Positions 10,462-19,813 of a DNA stretch of 64,000 nucleotides are shown here, piece by piece (position 1 is the first letter of the stretch; every line of letters begins with the position of its first letter). A program made the position numbers and the translations under genes. The DNA is taken from NCBI RefSeq assembly GCF_021730395.1, contig NW_026463158.1, positions 1-64,000 of the forward strand. Reading direction: 5' to 3'. This stretch comes from Mercenaria mercenaria. Its lineage: Eukaryota; Mollusca; Bivalvia; Venerida; Veneridae. The notes beneath the pieces are model-generated. The model searched no databases and was not told the origin of the DNA. It worked only from the letters and a program-made list of their open reading frames with translations.

Positions 10462-11614
10462 AACGAGAGGGCCATGACGGCCCTATATCGCTCACCTGAC
10501 TTAAGTTGCTTGCTTGAACAAATTTCTTTGCTAAAGCTTCAAAAACAAGAAAGTAGGTCAGTAGGTCATATTCATGGTCAATAAAAGTCAGTTTTCAGAT
10601 CGGTATGCAAATCTATACATGTCATCAAACTTCAAGGCTGTATCTTTAAAAACAAGAAAGTAGGTTAGTAGGTCAAGGTCACAGTCATGTGACCTTATCA
10701 CTTGGGGTCATCAGGTAATTATAATTAAACGGTCTGAGAAGAAATATGATCTGATAATTTTTGAATTAAATTTTCCTCTATAACTCATATATGAAGTGAC
10801 CCCTGAGGTGGGCCTCTTTTCGCCCAAGGGGCATATTTCGAACACACTTAAAATAATAAAGGCATAGGCCTTGAACTTTAAGACAAGAGGATTATTAAAG
10901 TTTTTTCCTATACAAGTATATGTAAAATTTGGGACCCCAAGAGCAGGGCCTCTTTCACCCCAGGGGCATAATTTGAACAATTTTGGTAGTAGTCTACTAG
11001 ACAATGCAACATACCAAATATCAAAAGCCTAGGCCTTGCAGTTTCAGGCAAGAAGATTTTTAACGGTTTTTATTATATATGTCTATGTAAAACTAGGGAA
11101 CCCCATGGCAGGGCCTCTTTTCTTCACCCCGGGGAATAATTTAAACAATCTTGGTAGAGGACCACAAGGCAATGCTGCATACCAAATATCAAAAGCCTAG
11201 GTCTTGTGGTTTCTGGCAAGAAGATTGTTCAAGTTTCTTTCATATACAAGTCTATATAAACCACGTGACCCCCGGGCGGGGCCATATTTGATATTAGGGG
11301 GATAATTTGGTAGAGACCCACTAGATGATGCTACATAACAAATATCAAAGCCCCAGGCCTTGCGGTTTTGGACAAGAGGAGTTTTAAAGATTTTCCTTTC
11401 GGTTGCCATGGGAACCAGAGTTCTGTACCAAATTCATTTTTTGAACAATTTTTAAAGAAGATAACCCAAGGATCATCCCTGTGAAGTTTCATCAAAATTG
11501 GCCCGATGGTTTATGAGGAGATGTTGTTTAGAGGAAAGTGTGGACAGACGGACGGACGGACGGTGAGCCATCACTATAGTTCACTCTGAGCCTTTGGCTT
11601 AGGTGAGCTAAAAA
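10462..11614 (+). mobile_element. Tandem-core element A1 (AGCC hairpin subfamily)
   Basis: Starts AACGAGAGGGCCATGACGG, then CTCACCTGAC. It ends with GAGCCTTTGGCTTAGGTGAG and CTAAAAAG. The core holds about five diverged units with the words GCCTAGGCCTTG, ACAAGAAGATT and GACCCC. 5' CTCACCTG is complementary to 3' TAGGTGAG. It lies 58 bp upstream of the chromodomain exon, inside the intron. Confidence 0.85.
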
Positions 11615-11726
11615 GCTAAAGAATTAAAGAACAGATGGACTTCAGCAAAATCTCAAATGCAATTATAACAACATGCGCATGTATGGTATACCATCCGCAA
11701 TATAGGGACACAGTTCTAATACGGTG

Positions 11727-11814
11727 TTGTCCAACAAGAGCTGTTGCAGGACAGCAACACTGTTCAACACCTTTGTCAATTCAGTGAATGTAAGTGGCAT
11801 AAGGGTTTCAAAAA
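11727..11814 (+). mobile_element. 5' stub of an AACAAGAG element
   Basis: CAACAAGAGCTGTTGCAGGACAGC shows the AACAAGAG start and the beginning of a stem (CTGTTGC, GCAACA) like families B and G, but no core or 3' end follows before MITE P3 begins at 11815. Confidence 0.45.
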
Positions 11815-11941
11815 TGAGCCGCATCATGAGAAAACCAACATAGTGTGTCTGCGACCAGCATAGATCCAGACCAGCCTGGGCATCTGCGCAGTCTGGTCAG
11901 GATCCATACTGTTTGCTTTCAAAGCCTATTGCATTTAGAAA
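11815..11941. mobile_element. Palindromic MITE copy P3, left part
   Basis: Left arm and centre of the palindromic MITE, broken after GCATTTAGAAA by the tandem-core element A2. The right arm resumes at 15919 and ends at 16014 (GGCACGGCTCA). Confidence 0.85.
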
Positions 11942-12410
11942 AACAAGAGGGTAATGATGACCCTGGATCGCTCACCAGAGTAATATGAGCTACATGTTTC
12001 AAATGTCAAACTGATATTAAGAAAGTCAGTAGGTCACATTCATGGTCATGAAATTCAGTTTAACGATTTGTGTGCAAAAATGTGTAAGTCATCAATATTT
12101 TAAGGCTGTATCTTAAAAAACAAGAAAGTAGGTCAGTAGGTCAAGGTCTCAATCAAGTGACATCATTTTACTTGGGGTCATCAGGTAATTATAATTGTAT
12201 CATAGCCTAGGGACTTTTCAGTATAAAACTTTCAGAGGTTAAATGGTATACCAAACTATCATACGATTTCAAGAACGTTTAACTAAGAGGCGTGGTTTCA
12301 GTTTTCAATTGAATAGAGTGCGGTAACTAACAGTGCGGGTATCAGATACCTGCTAGTTATTGCACAGCTTCACTGGCAAAGACTGAAAAGGCTGAACATA
12401 ATGAAATATT

Positions 12411-12826
12411 TTTATTTCAACACATCAAATTTTAACATGTTAAAAAACTGCATACACTAAAAGTTAACTACTCCACATTTGATTGTAATTTCAGACAGTA
12501 CATTTCGAACTTTTCGTCTCTTCTGCCACGGTGAGTTTTTAAGATTAAAAATTTATTTCAACACATCAAGCATGTTAAAAACTGAAAGTGCATCCACTAA
12601 AATTAACTACTCCAGATTTCGTTGTAATTTCAAACAGTGCATTTTGAACATTCCGACTCTTATGGCACGGCGAGATTTCAAGATTAAAAATGTATTTCAA
12701 CACATCAAGCATGTTAAAAATTGAAAGTGCATCCACTAAAATTAACTACTCCAGATTTCGTTGTAATTTCCGACAGAGCATTTCGAACTTTTTGTTTCTT
12801 ATGGCACGGCGAGTTTTTAAGATTAA
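12411..12826. repeat. Triple tandem repeat of the 3' end of the recombinase gene
   Basis: Three copies of a unit of about 141 bp begin at 12411, 12552 and 12692 (each with ATTTCAACACATCAA, CCACTAAAA and GGTGAGTTTTTAAGAT-like words). The copy at 12692-12826 contains the last codons and stop of the recombinase gene; the other two lie just past it. Confidence 0.85.
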
Positions 12827-13243
12827 TTTCTTTGTCATCGTCACTTTGCTCGTTCCTTTTCGACATGGATAAGCTGACGTCAGAATTTGGGTCCAGTACA
12901 TTGGACACCTTTTTACGGATTTTATCGTTCAAGCGTTTATACTTTCTGACAGCAGTAACAGATCTATGACCTGTCCTGTCCATAATATCCTGCTCGTCTA
13001 TACCAGCTTCGTACATGCTGGTTGCACATGTTCGTTTCCCACTATGATTGGAATAAACACCTTTCAAAGATCCCCTCTGACTTATTTCTTTCATGAATTT
13101 AGTGAGAGTGTTCACACCGACTGGCTGATGTCCATACCGGATCGAGTTTCCAGGCATAGCAGGAAGAGGCCTCTTGTAGAAATCACCGTCGTTACCTACG
13201 GCATTTATATACGTTTCAAAATGCGTGGCCATGCAGCGTGGAC
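12714..13243 (-). pseudogene. Tyrosine recombinase (Crypton/DUF3504 type), last exon with catalytic H-R-H-Y
   Basis: Opens after the acceptor TTTTAATTCACAG at 13244, in phase with the exon ending at 13886. It encodes the C-terminal half of the catalytic domain: HSGKRTCATSMYEAG gives the H-x-x-R box, MDRTGHRS the second histidine and VRKYKR the tyrosine nucleophile. A basic, serine-rich tail follows and ends at 12714. This spacing fits Crypton-derived tyrosine recombinases such as KIAA1958 and the ZMYM/QRICH1 DUF3504 domain. The exon itself is intact; the upstream exon is damaged, so the gene as a whole is called a pseudogene. Confidence 0.7.
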
Positions 13244-13503
13244 CTGTGAATTAAAAACAAAATTAGCCTAGAGAGTGACATTTTATAGTTTATGGTCAAT
13301 GAATTACTGGGGTTGCAATAATTAAATTCCTATCACTAGTCTGGTCCAACCAATTTCCAGACTCTGGCGGTTCCAGGGGGGTTCAGAGGGATCCACGCAG
13401 GTAGAATTTGGTAGGAATCCCCTTCCCAAGGAGAACTTTCCTGGATCCGCCCCTGCCCACCAAGTCGAAGTGTTTTTACATCCCTAGGTCTTAAAATGGT
13501 AAA

Positions 13504-13730
13504 ATGAGCCGCGCCATGTGAAAACCAACATAGTGGTTTTGCGACCAGCGTGGATCCAGACTAGCCTGCGCATCCGCGCAGTCTGGCCAGGATCCACACT
13601 GTTCACTTTCAAAGCCTATTGCAATTAATGAAACCGTTAGCGAACAGCATGGATCCGCGTATGCGCAGGCTGGTCTGGATCCATCATGGTCGCAAAACCA
13701 CTATGTTGTTTTTCTCATGGCGCGGCTCAA
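13504..13730. mobile_element. Palindromic MITE, copy P4
   Basis: TGAGCCGCGCCATGTG to CATGGCGCGGCTCAA, near full length, inserted in the intron (13244-13885) of the recombinase gene. It therefore came after the recombinase insertion and gives a relative date. Confidence 0.9.
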
Positions 13731-13885
13731 ATATGCTTTTAAATGTGCATAAATGACAAGGAATTGAACGGTAATGCAAGAAGTAGGCTGACTTAATAAA
13801 TTAACATAAAATAATTCAGCCGAGTGTTTAAGCAATGCGTAAAATTGTTTAAATACTGTAGAAGGCTCAATAAAAATTTGCATAC

Positions 13886-14842
13886 CTGGTGTACAGTAGT
13901 GTTTTATATCTTTGTTATTTATAGACATCTGGCCTAGTCCACCATGGTAGGTTTTAGATCCTCGGCCAATGAATCGTATGAATCGTCCTTCACTATCTTC
14001 ACCAATTTCAAACTGGTCACATTGAAGACCACGGTGTTCATCACGACCTCTTAAGCCAAACAACTTGCATGCATAAAAAAACATAGTCAGCTGCAAAGTT
14101 TTAGAGTCTTTCAAGCCAAAAACACCGGACTCCCATAATTTGTTTTCGTCATCACCAGAAACTGGATCGGCTTGTTTTGTGTCAGTGCCAAGGCCTTGAT
14201 CTAGCAGATTTTTCATTTTACTATCCAGTACAGAATAAAATTCAGCAAATGCGGGATTGTTTTTATCAAGAAAGTTCATGTCGTGCACTCCATGCTCGCG
14301 TAAATGCCTTAAAAGTCCACACATGACAAGATACAAAGATTTCGGGGGGTAATCCTCTCCTTTTTGGTTTTTTATTTCCATTACGAAACGTATTAACCAA
14401 TATGACTACACTGATTTGTCCATAGAATGAAGTTCTGGTATGTTATTCGAATCACGGTGTTGTCGCCAGGTTTCGAAACTTTATACGCCCACCGAGTGTT
14501 TTTGGCGGTGTTTTTGTTTCGTTTCGAGGATTTAAGCTCTTCAATTTCCTTGTCCGTGACCGGTTTGCCGAAACGGTCATCACTTTCGCATTTCATTTCC
14601 GAACTCTGTGGTTTTAGCAACGCGCTGTCGTCAGATACTGCATTTTGTTCAGTCTCGAACAGAAAGTCTAATCCAAGATCAAAGGAAGCTTCAGCAATGT
14701 TATTATCCTGTTTAATATCGTAACAATCCAGAGGTACTTGAGATAAAAATAAATTGTCACTACTTTCATTTAGTAACTCATAGTAGTTTTTTTCCGCGGT
14801 TTCTGCCACCTGACTCAAAATTGCATCGAGCCCGTCGTCCAT
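13886..14842 (-). pseudogene. Tyrosine recombinase (Crypton/DUF3504 type), first exon
   Basis: Starts at ATG 14842 (MDDGLDAILSQVAE). The acidic N-terminus leads into a basic stretch (SSKRNKNTAKNTRWAYKV), the usual start of the DUF3504 DNA-binding part. The middle (NQKGEDYPPKSLYLVMCGL) and the catalytic arginine box (LFGLRGRDEHRGL) follow, then GRGSKTYHGGL, and the exon ends at a donor (CACCAG before GTATGC) at 13886. One base seems lost near 14475 and an in-frame stop lies at 14406-14408, so two small breaks separate an otherwise well-kept gene. Both could be sequencing or allele differences. It is not a phage integrase: the introns and the DUF3504 core are metazoan. Confidence 0.65.
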
Positions 14843-15065
14843 TTTGTCATAAGTAAATATTCACCTTTACTGATCAAGTGCATAACTCTAAATGCCGGTG
14901 TGTCTGACCCATCAGACAGCAAACTGTATCGTATTAATTTTCTGCTCTTGTATTGGTTTAATTTACCTGGGGTTTACACATTTGTAAAGCAAGGATTATA
15001 AACACTCATTGAACTACTGTATATGGCAAGGAAAACGCCTACTGAACTACGCTATTGGCTATGAT
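14843..15065 (-). other. 5' flank of the recombinase gene
   Basis: AT-rich, no clear TATA box at a set distance. The end of the insertion (GGCTATGATA) closes it at 15065. Confidence 0.35.
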
Positions 15066-15173
15066 ACAAAACAGAAAGAACATCAAAACTCTCGGGTAAA
15101 CGATTTATACTCGGGGGCTACGCCCCCTCGTACAAATCGTTTACCCTCGAGTTTCAATGCTCTTTCTATTACT
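15066..15173. repeat. Perfect-looking 108 bp foldback
   Basis: AGAAAGAACATC, then CTCGGGTAAACGATTT and TCGGGGGC, mirrored around CTACG by GCCCCCTCGTACAAATCG, TTTACCCTCGAG and a final CTCTTTCT. Nearly the whole segment pairs with itself; the stem is about 50 bp with a loop of three or four bases. Confidence 0.85.
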
Positions 15174-15918
15174 TAAATAGTCTTGGAAATAGGATCAGAT
15201 GATTTTAAGCATTTTTCTCACATAATTTCTCACATATAAACTGAGTGACCCCAGGGCGGGGCCTCTTTTAACACCAGGGGAATAATTTGAGCAATATTGG
15301 TAGAGGACTACTAGACAATGCATCATACCAAATATCAAAAGCCTAGGTCATATGGTTTCAGACAAGAAGATTTTTAAAGCTTTTTCCAATATAAGTCTAT
15401 ATAAAACTTGGGACCCCTAGGGCAGGGCCTCGTTTCACCCCAGGGGTACAATTTGAACAATTTTGGTTGAGCATGGGGCCATAAGACAATGCTACACACC
15501 AAATATCAAAGGTCTAAGAGTTGTGGTTTCAGACAAGAAGATTTTTATTGTTTTTTTCCTATATAAGTCTATATAAACCATGTGACCCCCGGGGCGGGGC
15601 CATATTTGGCCCTAGATGATGCTACACACCAGATATCAAAGCCCTAGGCCATGTGGTTTTGGACAAGAAGATTTTTAAAGTTTTCACTTTCGGTTGCCAT
15701 GGCAACCAGAGTTCTGCATGGAATTCAATTCTTTGAACAATTTTGAAAGGGGGCACCCAAGGATCATTCCTGTGAAGTTTGTTGTAATTCTGCCTAGTGG
15801 TTTTCAAGAAGAAGATTTTTTTTAGGAAATGTTGACGGACGGACGACGCACGACGGACGCCGGACATTGAGCGGTCACAATAGCTCACCATGAGCCTTTG
15901 GCTTAGGTGAGCTAAAAA

Positions 15919-16014
15919 ACTTTATCGAACAGCATGGATCCACATTCGCGCAGGCTGGTCTGGATCCATGCTGGTCGCAAACGCACTATGTTGGTTTTCG
16001 CATGGCACGGCTCA
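15919..16014. mobile_element. Palindromic MITE copy P3, right part
   Basis: Resumes at TTTATCGAACAGCATGG and ends CATGGCACGGCTCA. Together with 11815-11941 it rebuilds a P2-like element with no obvious duplication at the junction. Confidence 0.85.
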
Positions 16015-16019
16015 GATGC

Positions 16020-16478
16020 ATGTAACTTCATTATAGTGGATAAGTGTTTGAAGTTTCAGTTAATTTCCATTAATGCGTTTGCAGCTTCCAGTATACATAC
16101 AGAACCGAACCAAAATTTGCTAAATCGAAAAATTGAAATAATTTTTAAAAGATGTATAGAAGAGTTATGAACTCTGCGTAATGCATGTCAGATCATGACA
16201 GTGAACAAGCGTGTTAAGTTTAAATCAATCCCCAATGGTTTTGAAATACAGTTTAAATACAGAAATTAAAAAGTACTAAGTAGGAAAAGGGCATAAATTT
16301 GTTAAAAAGCAAAACAGAGTTATGGAATATATGCAAAGAATAATTGTTTTGAATTTGCAATACATTACAATAAGTGAGTACTGAGATAACAGTTTATTTT
16401 AAAAGCTTAATTGATCCGCCGACGCCGACGAGCGGGTGAGTGCAATAGCTCTGCTTATTTTTTAAAAAGTCGAGATAA
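16020..16478 (+). mobile_element. Decayed tandem-core element with a B-type 3' end
   Basis: Two loose units (GAGTTATG, CAGTGAACAAGCG, AAGTTTAAATCAATCC) lead to GCCGACGCCGACGAGC, GGGTGAGTGCAATAGCTC and AAAAAGTCGAG at 16478. Start not found. Confidence 0.55.
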
Positions 16479-16869
16479 AAAAATATCATAACTTAAAAGT
16501 AAATATTAGACATAGAATATTTGCATGTCGCTTTCATTATGATAATATATACCAAGTGTCATTTTTTAACTTGAGGTGGAGTTGATTACACAAAGTGATG
16601 AGCACTATTTGTGAGCATGCAACGAAGCTGTATACGTTCAGAATACATATATGCTTTTCATATAGGTCTGTCGTCTTAACTTATGTAGCTTACATGGTCA
16701 CTTGGTCAGTATTAAACGTTTCTGTGGTCATCATCATCGTCGGCGCTATGTTTCACATGTCATGGAGATGATGATGATATTATGTTTCCAATGTGATTGA
16801 TATGTTTATCATAATGATAATGTTAATTTTATGTTTCACACGTGTTGGGGATGTGATGTTACAAATATG

Positions 16870-17113
16870 ATTATGATGATGATAGGTTTAAAATGATGAT
16901 GATGATGATGATGATACTGATGATGTAATATTTCACATAATGATGATGGTGATGTTATGTTTGACATGTGATGAGGATTCCACATAATGAAGATGATGAT
17001 GTTATGTTTCAACTGATGGTGATGATTATTATGATAATGATGATGTAATTTTTCACATTTTTTTGATAATGATGCTGAAGATGATGATGATGATGATGAT
17101 GATGATGATATAA
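16870..17113. repeat. (GAT)n imperfect microsatellite
   Basis: Several pure runs (16890-16915, 17080-17109) inside a longer region of GATGATG and TTATGTTTCA words that recurs at roughly 60 bp intervals. Confidence 0.85.
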
Positions 17114-17165
17114 TGTTTCATATGACTATGATGACTTTGAGTATGACCTTATTTTTCACTTAAAA

Positions 17166-17203
17166 CTGTGTCGGTGCGACGTTAAACCCAACAAAAAAAA
17201 TAT
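17166..17203 (+). mobile_element. SINE 3' tail
   Basis: GTGTCGGTGCGACGTTAAAC, then CCAACAAAAAAAAT: the same tail that appears on the minus strand at 40280 and 27830. Head and body are missing. Confidence 0.6.
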
Positions 17204-18294
17204 TTTTCACTTATGATGGTTTAGATGATTACGTTACACATTACGTGTTTTTGTTTGAAACTATGCAGCATGTTGACGTATACAGCTGACGGTGAGCTGT
17301 ATTCAGGGTAAGCTATATGCGATTTTATAGTCAAAAATACAGCCCACCTGTGAGATAAATACGGCGTAAACTCTGTACGGAGTAACATGCACGTATAAAA
17401 ATTATGCGTGCACGCGTATATGAATATGAGTCTACCTGTATATGTTTATAAGTACACGTGCAAATATGTAGATTCACGCTTATAATTATGTACTTTAGAG
17501 TGTACATTTATATATATGTGCACTTGTAAAGTACGTGCATGCATAAAAGTTTGTGTTCGGGTGTGAAGGCATACGTCAAGTCGTTAATACGTAGTTTGCT
17601 AAACGATATTAATATTTTGTTGACATACCAAATTTGTTTAAGACTGAACACAATATAATTTCAGTCATTTAAAGTCATCTCATCTGATTAAGTTCCGCTT
17701 GTACAATAGATTTAAGGTCAAGAGGGCGTAATTCTACGCCATTAGCCTAACGTCTTGAACATATGCTTGACGACGCCACGTCTAAAGTTGCGTTCAAAAC
17801 GTGACAGTATACAGCTTGTATGCTTAAGACTATTTCATCCAGCTTTTCGTCATATTTAATATCTTATATCTACTTGTAGTTCATAAAAGGAGTGGACATA
17901 ACTACTGCCCACTTTAAATATATTTTCTGATATATCCTACAAACATACCAGTGTGAACATTGTTGAAAAACGCGGGAAAAAACGTAACATTTTAACTGTG
18001 TTTAAACTTTCCAATTTTCATTGCATCGTTGCGTGAAAATAAAGTCGTTAGACGAGGACTTTTAAAATCTTATTTTATTAAAACGCATTCAGGAACATTC
18101 CCAGAACGAGCAGTAAGATGTTTAATAAGAAGTAGTATTTTTATTACGCTTGCGTGTAACATGCATTCATGTATACAAGTGTGACAATAAAAATTGGAAA
18201 GAAATCGAAAATTGGCTGACAAAATTAGAATACGATTTAAATGAAATTTATTTTGTTGTAAACTCTTTTGTTACGAGATTTCAAGTAAGATAAG

Positions 18295-18586
18295 TATGGT
18301 GGCTGATTTAAGACATTCGTTAAGTCACGTTGGCGTGCGCACGTTTGACGTAGCATATTTCATTGTGTCGTCTTTGTGCGAGCGAAAAACGCGCGATGTC
18401 GAAATTTTGGAATTATTGATTGTTATTTTGGCATGCGAGCCAGCGCGACATAACGAAATATAAACCAAGACAGAATGAAACATTTCAAACCTGTGTGGCA
18501 TTTGGGGCGCATACCATTAACAAAAATTTCGTTTCAAAGACGCGAGCCAACGTGACATAATCAAATGTCCTAAATCAGACACCATA
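18295..18586. mobile_element. MITE with about 39 bp TIRs and TA target site
   Basis: Left end TATGGTGGCTGATTTAAGAC; right end on the other strand TATGGTGTCTGATTTAGGAC. The arms stay similar to a shared CACGTTGG. The outermost TA on both sides fits a TA duplication, pointing to a Tc1/mariner-type MITE. The interior carries a second inverted pair (GCGAGC with GACATAA words). No coding capacity. Confidence 0.75.
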
Positions 18587-18732
18587 GATTAGTGAACATT
18601 TCAAGTGCATAAAGTCTTTGAGTAATTCAAAGGAACAATAGATGATAAGGCATTCTATCCTCATATGATATCTCACAGGCTGATATGCGATTTGGCAGAA
18701 GTAAATTCAAGAGTATAAAGAAAACTTCTTAC

Positions 18733-18918
18733 CTTAGAAGTCTTTCTCCTCGTGATGATCCTTTCCACATAATATTCTTCTGGTAAAACATTAGAAGTAA
18801 CATCAGTTTTAAAGTCTACAAAGTGACCGTTATGCAGTACTTCATAATTTCCTTTCGGACGCGTAGTGATTTTGAAACAGACATGGCAAAATCTCGCAGT
18901 AGCCACTTGGTGATTGTA
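18733..18918 (-). CDS. Chromodomain protein, exon with N-terminal half of the chromodomain
   Basis: The exon ends at 18733 with AAG before GTAAGA, an ideal donor in phase 0. The last residues, LPEEYYVERIITRRKTSK, form strand 1 of a chromodomain and continue directly into GDEYLVKWLGF of the exon at 10404. Upstream residues (RFCHVCFKITTRPKGNYEVL) include a CxxC pair. The frame is open to a stop at 18921, with no ATG in frame, so the true 5' boundary is an acceptor somewhere in 18880-18918 or a start on another exon; not resolved. The intron that follows is about 8.3 kb and holds A1, P3, A2 and the recombinase gene, all later arrivals. Confidence 0.65.
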
Positions 18919-19809
18919 TCATATGTGCACGTGAATTTCGATCGTTACTTGCAGTTATACATTCCATGGACGCAATGGGGTAGGGGATTTGACAATGAAA
19001 TACACATTCCTGAGTATTCAGGGATGGATCCATGAGTTTGTGGTTGGGGGACGGAGAGGCGAGAACTTTTGGTATATTAAAGTGTATTTTACGTGATATT
19101 TAAAGAGACGTTTTACGTGACTTGTTTGCTCTATTCACTCCATTTTGTAATTGATGTTTAAGAAAGACATGCAAGCGAAGCGAGTTGCAAATTTCATGCT
19201 TTTACCCTTCTGTTGAATAGGAATATCGTCACCTCAATTATGAATGACTATATTTCGCGAGCAGAAAGTTAATGTTTGCTGGCCAGTAATCTAACTTATA
19301 GTAGTTGTGATATAACTATGACTTTCGTGCGGAAGGACCAAAATTAATGCTATACCAAAGGGCGACGTGCGAAGGATGCAAGAAAAAAACATATCATGCA
19401 GTTGGACTTCGTCTTTCTATGGCATACATGATCAGTATTTAGTGAGAAACGATGTTAAAGGTTCAAATGTTCATAGGAGTATTCCACTCCACGGTATTAT
19501 TAATACTTATTACTGATGTGCGATCATAACGAGCAGAAAATTCTTAGTGCCTTCAGCCTTTAATTGCATTGAAAAAAAGTATTCTATTAACAGAATTTAG
19601 TGGGGTGCGCTTGGCCGCCCCTTCCCAAATCCGCCACTGTTATATACTAAGTATATTCAATTAATCAGTTGTGCATTTAAATGCTATGTAACGTTGTATA
19701 CAATATAACGGTACAATACTGTAAATGTACATTTTACTAAGTAAACATGACATTCCATTCTTTTCCATATTGAGCTTGAAACTTACGGCTGTTTCATTAT
19801 TTTAACTTC
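18919..19809. other. Non-coding stretch
   Basis: No gene supported. An open frame on each strand at 18823-19035 overlaps the chromodomain exon and shows no similarity. A GGATCC-type repeat scrap lies at about 19595-19640. Confidence 0.4.
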
Positions 19810-19813
19810 TTAA

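Larger units (their letters stand above)
12197..15175 (-). mobile_element. Insertion carrying a Crypton-like recombinase gene
   Basis: About 3 kb with no match to element A1, while A2 sequence continues on both sides. The left end TATCATAGCC (12198) has an inverted copy GGCTATGATA at 15056-15065; about 10 bases further in, both ends also share TTCAGTA. Between 15066 and 15173 lies a 108 bp foldback, which may be part of the element end or a later arrival. Textbook Cryptons have no terminal inverted repeats, so the boundary reading is an inference. Confidence 0.5.
11942..15918 (+). mobile_element. Tandem-core element A2, interrupted by a recombinase-bearing insertion
   Basis: 5' end AACAAGAGGGTAATGATGACC with CTCACC; 3' end CCATGAGCCTTTGGCTTAGG, then TGAGCTAAAAA. 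The left piece runs to about 12196 (TTGGGGTCATCAGGTAATTA), the right piece restarts at about 15176 and matches A1 from 10735 on. The middle is a separate insertion holding the tyrosine recombinase gene. Because A2 splits MITE P3, its ends can be placed almost to the base. Confidence 0.8.
16479..18294. other. Non-coding stretch with microsatellites
   Basis: Part of the chromodomain intron. It holds degenerate (GAT)n at 16730-17125, a SINE tail at 17166-17203 and an alternating purine-pyrimidine stretch at about 17385-17560. No gene seen. Confidence 0.5.

Noticed and set aside
12714-14842. Phage or integron integrase from a microbial contaminant
   Set aside because: The gene has spliceosomal introns, a DUF3504 core and sits inside animal repeats.
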